Below, piece after piece: positions 59,244 through 64,000 of a stretch of 64,000 bases of DNA. Made by a program: the position numbers and the translations under genes. Each line of letters opens with the position of its first letter. Within the stretch, counting starts at the first letter, position 1. The notes beneath the pieces were generated by a model, which was not told the DNA's origin, did no database searches, and saw only the letters and a list, made by a program, of their open reading frames with translations. This DNA comes from an uncultured Cryptobacterium sp. (GTDB lineage Bacteria > Actinomycetota > Coriobacteriia > Coriobacteriales > Eggerthellaceae), in contig CATYOF010000004.1 of assembly GCA_958410215.1 (NCBI GenBank), positions 73,552 to 137,551 of the forward strand, given 5' to 3'.

Positions 59244-60151
59244 ATGAATCTTGATCATCTGTATTATTTCAAGACCCTGGTAGAAACGAAAAGTCGTAGT
59301 GCTACAGCAGAAAAACTCGCTATTACTCCTTCCACCTTGTCGTTAGCGATTACTAAATTAGAGCGGGAACTCAATACATCATTACTTGATAAAAAGCGAG
59401 GCTCGGTCAGTTTAACAACCGATGGTCAGGTGTTTTACGAATACATTGCCACCGCGCTTCGTTTTGTGGATGGCGGAATAAAAATCCTTCAAGAACGAAA
59501 TGGGGGGGGGGGCAATCTCAAAGCGAAATTACCATTGGAACGGTTTTTTCGGTACAAGACAAAGACTGGTCGGAAATTATTAGTCGTTTCCGCGTTCAAA
59601 CCCATGGCAAGGTGCGCCTAAACGTTAAGCCGTCCACCACGCCAGAATTGCTTAAAGACATCAAGAATGGTCTTGTCGATGTTGCGTTTTGTGGAACTAT
59701 GGGTGAAGACTCAGAGATTTCCTTTAAACCTGTATGGAGTCAGCGTGCTGTTTTGGTGATAAATCGTCTTCATCCTTTTGCTAAGCGCACAAGCATATCG
59801 CTTGAAGAATTAAAAGATCATTACCTTATTTCCTACAGCCTGACAGGTCCGCTTGCATCTGAGCTTACTAATTTAGTTAAAGGTTATTGCTTGCTCATCG
59901 ATTATCTCTACACCGACGAGATCACTCTCGCTTCTATCGTTTCTGGAAGTCCTGACATTATGGCGATTGCTTGCCGCTCGTGGCTTCTTGATTCCTACCA
60001 TGACGATATTAAGTTGGTAGAAATTGAAGAAGCACCTAAAAACTTCCATCAGATGTATTTATGTTCTAAGGCTCATATCAGGCAACCTCAAGCGGTTGCG
60101 AGTTTTATTGAAGTAGTAGATCGCTACTGTCGGGAAAAAGAACGCAGTTAG
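59244..60151 (+). pseudogene. LysR-type regulator interrupted by a G11 tract; probably phase-variable
   Basis: Residues 1-60 are a LysR winged helix (MNLDHLYYFKTLVETKSRSATAEKLAITPSTLSLAI, landmark). The coding frame breaks at 11 G (59502-59512): reading on gives KAKLPLERFF and a stop at 59621. In the +1 shifted frame a perfect LysR effector domain begins: SEITIGTVFSVQDKDW, then VRLNVKPSTTPELLKDIKNGLVDVAFCG, and continues to 60151. A tract of 12 G (or 9) would give a single protein of 302 (or 301) residues, the family length. So this copy is OFF, not decayed. ATG 59244 with GGAGAAG upstream. It probably regulates the divergent CoA-transferase cluster. Confidence 0.8.
59502..59512 (+). repeat. 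G11 homopolymer inside the LysR gene
   Basis: Eleven consecutive G after ...GAACGAAAT. Each single-base change in length alters the reading frame; 9 or 12 G restore it. One of only two such tracts in the window, and the same length as that at 6673. Confidence 0.9.
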
Positions 60152-60716
60152 GAGCAATTCTCTTTCTGTGTTGTCCTTAGAAAATCCTTATTGAGCTATC
60201 AAGGTTCATCCGTACGCTTCGGATGTTCGTGGTTGCTTGACGGCATCTGAAGCGATCGTTGTTTACATAAATAGCCCAAGGATTTTCCGTCATAAAGCGA
60301 CGTGATTTTACGTTCAAATTGCTTGTTTAATATTCGTAAAGTTAATGGATTTAAGGATTAATTATTTACCCAATTTATTATTTTTGTTGAACGGGTTCAC
60401 GACTGGATCTTGGTGACTTTCGATACGAGAGAAGGCGAAAATCTTCCCGTTCAACCTTGTATCTGAAACGCTGCGATAGCTTTGAAACGCATAAGTTTGA
60501 ACTTTGCCGTATAATTCCTGCACTCCTGCATACTAAAGTGCTAAGAAGAAGTGGTTCATTTTTAGGTAAACCTCAGGATAAGTAGCATGCTGGCTCCGTA
60601 GTGAAAAATCTTGGTTTGATCGGCGGGCTTTGGGTTTGTATAAAAATGAGGCAACAAGAACTTGTTTTGCAGGGAAGTTTGGCGGTAGTAGCAGTTCGTA
60701 TTAGAAAGCGATCGAT
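60152..60716. other. Long intergenic region before putP
   Basis: About 565 nt. One small hairpin (CATCCG 60207-60212, CGGATG 60220-60225) and a possible -10 (TATAAT, 60510-60515) without a well-spaced -35. The rest is AT-rich with no gene or clear repeat. Confidence 0.45.
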
Positions 60717-62279
60717 ATGGTATCTCATGACTTTTGGGTATTGCTTGCAATGCTCATCTATTTTGTAGTGGTTGTGGTAATTGGCTTCATCTATGCCAAG
60801 AAGTCCAATCAATCTACTGAAGCATACTTCCTGGGTGGTCGTAGGCTCGGTCCGTGGTTGACGGCCCTTTCGGCAGAAGCATCGGATATGTCTGGCTGGC
60901 TTTTGATGGGTCTTCCGGGTGTTGCCTATTTCACGGGTGCCTCTGATGCTATGTGGACTGCAATTGGCCTGGCAATTGGTACCTATTTAAACTGGTTGTT
61001 TGTTTCTAAGCGCTTGCGTAAATATTCTGAAGTGGCAAACAATTCCATTACGTTGCCCGATTATTTTTCGAATCGCTTTCACGATAATAAGAACATCTTA
61101 ATGACCATTGCAGCTCTTATTATTCTTTTATTCTTTAGTATTTATGTGGGAAGCTGCTTTGTAACCGTTGGTAAGTTGTTCTCCACGTTGTTTGGGCTTG
61201 ATTACGCCACCATGATGGTTTTGGGTGCTTTGATTGTGTTCTTGTATACCTTTGTGGGTGGCTATCTTTCTGTTTGTACCACCGACCTTATTCAGGGCAC
61301 CTTGATGGTAACCGCCTTGATTATTGTATTTGTGGGTTCTGTTGCGCAGGCGGGCGGCATTGATAATACGGTTGCGTTTTTGCAAAACATTCCAGGCTTT
61401 TTGTCGGGAACGCAAATTGCAAATCCTATCCTGGATGAAAACGGGCTTCAGGTAGTACAAGACGGCATGCCGTTATTTGGTGCCGCGTCTGATTATGGAA
61501 TCGTTACTATCATTTCTGGTTTAGCGTGGGGCTTGGGTTATTTTGGTATGCCACAGGTCTTGGTTCGTTTTATGAGTGCTACTCATTCGTTTGAATTAAA
61601 GAAGTCTCGTCGTATTGCTACGGTATGGGTAGTTATTTCTTTGGGTACGGCAGTATCGATTGGTCTTATTGGTAGGGCAGTAATTCCTGCAGAATTTTTA
61701 TCTCAGGCATCGGCGGAAAACATCTTTATTGTGCTTTCGAATATGCTCCTTCCTTCATTCATGTGTGGTTTGGTGGTTTCCGGTATTTTTGCTGCGTCTA
61801 TGTCTTCGTCGTCTTCTTATTTGCTTATTTCAGGTTCTGCGGTAGCGGAAAACATCTATCGCGGTCTTATAAAGAAGGATGCCACCGACGCGCAAGTTAT
61901 GATTGTGGCGCGCTTAACGCTGGTGGTTATTTTGATTTTTGGCATCGTTATAGCGCTAGATGAAAATTCTTCTATTTTTCAAGTCGTATCCTATGCCTGG
62001 GCAGGCTTTGGTGCTTCATTTGGTCCTCTGATGATCATGAGTTTGTATTGGCGTCGAACCAACTTAAAGGGCGCCTTAGCGGGTATGATTGTTGGTGCAG
62101 TAACCGTTTTGGTGTGGAATGGCTTTATTTCGCAACTAGGTGGAATCTTTGCAGTGTACGAATTGCTTCCCGCTTTTGTATTGAGCATGATTGCCATTGT
62201 GGTGGTATCGCTTGCAACCGAAGAGCCTTCCAAAGAGATTACCGACGAGTTCGATAGCTATTTGGATGCTGATTGCTAG
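60717..62279 (+). CDS. putP: Sodium/proline symporter
   Basis: 520 aa, 12-13 predicted helices, solute:sodium symporter family. KKSNQSTEAYFLGGRRLGPWLTALSAEASDMSGWLLMGLPG is the PutP signature (landmark, residues 28-68), and the SMSSSSSYLLISGSAVAE region carries the Na+-site Ser residues. It imports proline with sodium. ATG 60717 with AGAAAG upstream. Single gene, with its own terminator. Confidence 0.92.
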   Translation: MVSHDFWVLLAMLIYFVVVVVIGFIYAKKSNQSTEAYFLGGRRLGPWLTALSAEASDMSGWLLMGLPGVAYFTGASDAMWTAIGLAIGTYLNWLFVSKRLRKYSEVANNSITLPDYFSNRFHDNKNILMTIAALIILLFFSIYVGSCFVTVGKLFSTLFGLDYATMMVLGALIVFLYTFVGGYLSVCTTDLIQGTLMVTALIIVFVGSVAQAGGIDNTVAFLQNIPGFLSGTQIANPILDENGLQVVQDGMPLFGAASDYGIVTIISGLAWGLGYFGMPQVLVRFMSATHSFELKKSRRIATVWVVISLGTAVSIGLIGRAVIPAEFLSQASAENIFIVLSNMLLPSFMCGLVVSGIFAASMSSSSSYLLISGSAVAENIYRGLIKKDATDAQVMIVARLTLVVILIFGIVIALDENSSIFQVVSYAWAGFGASFGPLMIMSLYWRRTNLKGALAGMIVGAVTVLVWNGFISQLGGIFAVYELLPAFVLSMIAIVVVSLATEEPSKEITDEFDSYLDADC

Positions 62280-62330
62280 ATAATTAAGCACAAATCGCTA
62301 AAAAATTTCTCAAAATATTTTTTGAATAGG

Positions 62331-62363
62331 TGGCCAGGACAGCTTTGTTCTGGCCATTTTTTT
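62331..62363 (+). terminator. Terminator after putP
   Basis: TGGCCAGGACA (62331-62341) pairs with TGTTCTGGCCA (62346-62356) with one G-U pair, loop GCTT, followed by seven T. Confidence 0.9.
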
Positions 62364-62440
62364 GTGAAAAAGAGGTAAGAAAACCTGAACATTACCTGGT
62401 ATTATGAGAATAGCCAAGCCAAGAAGTGAGTAAATTGTGA

Positions 62441-62463
62441 AATGGATATGCCCGGGGGCGTGT
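62441..62463 (+). promoter_or_regulatory. Shared 23-nt motif, copy C (tRNA-tuf)
   Basis: AATGGATATGCCCGGG followed by GGCGTGT. Matches copies A and B around CCCGG and GCGTG. It ends 6 nt before the TTGACA of the tRNA-tuf promoter. Confidence 0.6.
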
Positions 62464-62469
62464 AAGGCG

Positions 62470-62498
62470 TTGACAGGGCGGAATTCCTAGCGTATTAT
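62470..62498 (+). promoter_or_regulatory. Promoter of the tRNA-Tyr/Thr/Met-tuf operon
   Basis: TTGACA (62470-62475), 17-nt spacer, TATTAT (62493-62498): near consensus. Transcription should start near 62505, about 70 nt before tRNA-Tyr. Confidence 0.8.
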
Positions 62499-62576
62499 TC
62501 CTTTGCTCGCTTGAAGTGCTCCGGCACTTTCTGGCAGGCAGCAGCTTGAAAATTGCACATGATCACAAGCGAATTC

Positions 62577-62661
62577 GGGAGTGTTCCAGAGCGGTCAAAT
62601 GGGACGGACTGTAAATCCGTTGGCTCAGCCTTCCAAGGTTCGAATCCTTGCACTCCCACCA
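62577..62661 (+). tRNA. tRNA-Tyr (GTA)
   Basis: 85 nt including encoded CCA. Acceptor stem GGGAGTG (62577-62583) with CACTCCC (62651-62657); anticodon GTA at 62611-62613; a long variable arm, as expected of bacterial tRNA-Tyr; T arm GGTTCGAATCC. First of three tRNAs. Confidence 0.95.
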
Positions 62662-62665
62662 TCTC

Positions 62666-62741
62666 GCCCACATAGCTCAGCAGGTAGAGCACTTCGTTGG
62701 TAACGAAGAGGTCAGCAGTTCGAGTCTGCTTGTGGGCACCA
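62666..62741 (+). tRNA. tRNA-Thr (GGT)
   Basis: 76 nt with encoded CCA. Acceptor GCCCACA (62666-62672) with TGTGGGC (62731-62737); anticodon GGT at 62699-62701 in CTTCGTTGGTAACGAAG. T arm GTTCGAGTC. Four nt after tRNA-Tyr. Confidence 0.95.
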
Positions 62742-62749
62742 GTTTTTAT

Positions 62750-62826
62750 GGCGGTGTAGCTCAGTTGGTTAGAGCACACGGTTCATACCCGTGGCGTCAC
62801 TGGTTCGAATCCAGTCACCGCTACCA
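62750..62826 (+). tRNA. tRNA-Met (CAT), elongator type
   Basis: 77 nt with encoded CCA. Acceptor GGCGGTG (62750-62756) with CACCGCT (62816-62822), G1-U72 wobble; anticodon CAT at 62784-62786. The anticodon stem lacks the three G-C pairs of initiator tRNA and there is no 1-72 mismatch, so it is the elongator (an Ile-lysidine tRNA is less likely). Confidence 0.93.
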
Positions 62827-62835
62827 AATTTTCTC

Positions 62836-62860
62836 GCTTACGCACGGTAAGCTTTTACTT
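62836..62860 (+). terminator. Attenuator-like hairpin between tRNA-Met and tuf
   Basis: GCTTAC (62836-62841) pairs with GTAAGC (62847-62852), loop GCACG, then TTTTACTTTTAT. The short stem and U-rich tail suggest partial termination, lowering tuf read-through or separating tRNAs from the mRNA. Confidence 0.5.
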
Positions 62861-62914
62861 TTATCGTTTTGCGTTCAGAAATTGAACGCGCCTTCCAACA
62901 ATCAAGGAGGAACA

Positions 62915-64000
62915 ATGGCTAAGGAAAAGTTCGAGCGTACTAAGCCCCATGTTAACATTGGTACTATTGGCCATGTTGACCACGGCAAGACCACGCTGAC
63001 CGCTGCGATCTCCAAGACCCTGTCTTCAAACGACGGTTCTCATGGTACTGCACACGCAGACTTCACCGCATTTGAGGATATCGACAAGGCTCCTGAAGAG
63101 CGTGAACGCGGTATTACCATTTCTATTGCTCACATCGAGTATGAAACCGACAGCCGTCACTATGCACACGTTGACTGCCCAGGTCATGCTGACTACGTAA
63201 AGAACATGATCACTGGTGCTGCTCAGATGGACGGCGCAATTCTCGTTATCGCTGCAACTGACGGTCCTATGGCTCAGACCCGTGAGCACATCCTGCTCGC
63301 TCGTCAGGTAGGCGTACCTTACATCATCGTTTTCCTGAACAAGTGCGACATGGTTGACGACGAGGAACTCATCGAGCTTGTTGAGATGGAAACTCGCGAA
63401 CTTCTCACCGAGTATGGTTTCCCTGGAGACGACACCCCAATCATCCGTGGTTCTGCTCTTGGCGCTCTTAACGGCGAGCCAGAGTGGCAGGACAAGATCT
63501 GGGAGCTCATGGATGCAGTAGACACCTACATTCCTACCCCAGAACGCGACGTTGACAAGCCATTCTTGATGGCTGTTGAAGACACCATGACCATTACCGG
63601 TCGTGGTACCGTAGCAACCGGTCGTGTTGAGCGCGGTGTTCTTCATGTTAACGACGAACTCGAAATCGTTGGTATCAAGGAAACCGAAAAGACGGTTTGC
63701 ACTGGTATCGAAATGTTCCGTAAGCTTCTCGACGAAGCTCAGGCTGGCGACAACATCGGTTGCTTGCTCCGTGGTATCAAGCGCGAAGACATCGTTCGCG
63801 GTCAGGTACTCGCAAAGCCTGGTTCGGTAACTCCTCATTCTGAGTTCGTTGGTCAGGTTTACATCCTTACCAAGGAAGAGGGTGGCCGTCATACCCCATT
63901 CTTCGATGGCTATCGTCCTCAGTTCTACTTCCGCACCACCGACGTTACTGGTGTTGCACATCTTCCTGAAGGCACCGAAATGGTTATGCCTGGCGACAAT
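62915..64000 (+). CDS. tuf: Elongation factor Tu (3' end outside window)
   Basis: 362 residues visible, open at the window end; the full protein is about 400. MAKEKFERTKPHVNIGTIGHVDHGKTTLTAAI has the G1 loop GHVDHGKT; DCPGHADYVKNM is G3 and NKCD is G4. Domain II (TGRGTVATGRVERG) and part of domain III follow. It delivers aminoacyl-tRNA to the ribosome. AAGGAGG precedes the ATG. It is not with rpsL-fusA but behind three tRNA genes, as for tufB of enterobacteria. Confidence 0.97.
   Translation, partial: MAKEKFERTKPHVNIGTIGHVDHGKTTLTAAISKTLSSNDGSHGTAHADFTAFEDIDKAPEERERGITISIAHIEYETDSRHYAHVDCPGHADYVKNMITGAAQMDGAILVIAATDGPMAQTREHILLARQVGVPYIIVFLNKCDMVDDEELIELVEMETRELLTEYGFPGDDTPIIRGSALGALNGEPEWQDKIWELMDAVDTYIPTPERDVDKPFLMAVEDTMTITGRGTVATGRVERGVLHVNDELEIVGIKETEKTVCTGIEMFRKLLDEAQAGDNIGCLLRGIKREDIVRGQVLAKPGSVTPHSEFVGQVYILTKEEGGRHTPFFDGYRPQFYFRTTDVTGVAHLPEGTEMVMPGDN

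Noticed and set aside
59217..59621. Stand-alone 134-residue LysR fragment as a separate gene
   Set aside because: It lacks the effector domain, which continues intact in the next frame; better read as one gene interrupted at the G11 tract.
62495..62779. 94-codon minus-strand frame over the tRNA genes
   Set aside because: It is the antisense of tRNA-Tyr and tRNA-Thr; a known common false gene.
63026..63961. 311-codon minus-strand open frame opposite tuf
   Set aside because: Same reason: antisense of a highly biased gene with no domain.

Overview
The window looks like a chromosome segment of an anaerobic Actinomycetota of class Coriobacteriia, probably Eggerthellaceae-like. This is inferred from gene content: three CaiB/BaiF CoA-transferases, a CaiA-like acyl-CoA dehydrogenase, a four-subunit pyruvate:ferredoxin oxidoreductase, an OFA-type MFS carrier, an Rv3722c-type aspartate aminotransferase, zinc-ribbon S14, GTG/TTG starts and a DUF559-like gene. 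No species can be named from the sequence alone. Base composition is moderate and codon use is even across the window. There is no prophage, IS element or CRISPR array.

Layout. 1-7.4 kb: a small membrane protein, an overlapping chorismate mutase/DAHP synthase pair, pcrA helicase, a PQ-loop-like protein, a CBS-containing Mn pyrophosphatase, and a LytTR regulator whose ribosome-binding site is a run of 11 G. 7.7-12.9 kb: rpsL-rpsG-fusA-rpsJ-rplC-rplD-rplW, closed by a strong terminator. 12.9-28.5 kb: about 16 kb of unrelated genes (DUF559-like nuclease, two Nudix hydrolases, ArsC/Spx-like protein, CaiB, SstT, CaiA-like dehydrogenase, surface phosphoesterase, CPA2 antiporter, MFS pump) that separates rplW from rplB. 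28.8-39.2 kb: rplB through secY, then a GNAT gene and adk. 39.4-44.9 kb: a large GT-C-like membrane protein and the porCDAB operon. 45.1-49.4 kb: FMN riboswitch and ribD-ribE-ribBA-ribH. 49.5-54.4 kb: ene-reductase, HAD hydrolase, a phage-type repressor/Cro-like/Sel1 cassette, and an aspartate aminotransferase. 54.6-60.2 kb: two CoA-transferases, a small membrane protein and an MFS carrier, divergent from a LysR gene broken by a second run of 11 G. 60.7-64 kb: putP, then tRNA-Tyr, tRNA-Thr, tRNA-Met and tuf, which runs off the end.

How it fits together. The translation genes lie in three blocks (rpsL to rplW, rplB to secY, tRNA-tuf), and the same near-identical 23-nt motif lies in front of each block. 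That suggests co-regulation is kept although the S10 operon is interrupted and tuf is displaced. Hairpins, terminators and internal promoters at fusA/rpsJ, rplX/rplE, rpmD/rplO and tRNA-Met/tuf divide the large blocks into sub-operons. The metabolic genes fit amino-acid and CoA-ester based anaerobic energy metabolism.

Main unusual signals: two G11 tracts, both tied to regulators (a likely ON/OFF switch for a CoA-transferase/transporter module and for a LytTR regulon); a helically phased 11-nt repeat between two Nudix genes; several post-gene spacers built from short degenerate tandem repeats; a 162-bp MITE-like inverted-repeat element at the S10 operon break point; and a compact repressor/Cro/Sel1 cassette with two matching operators.
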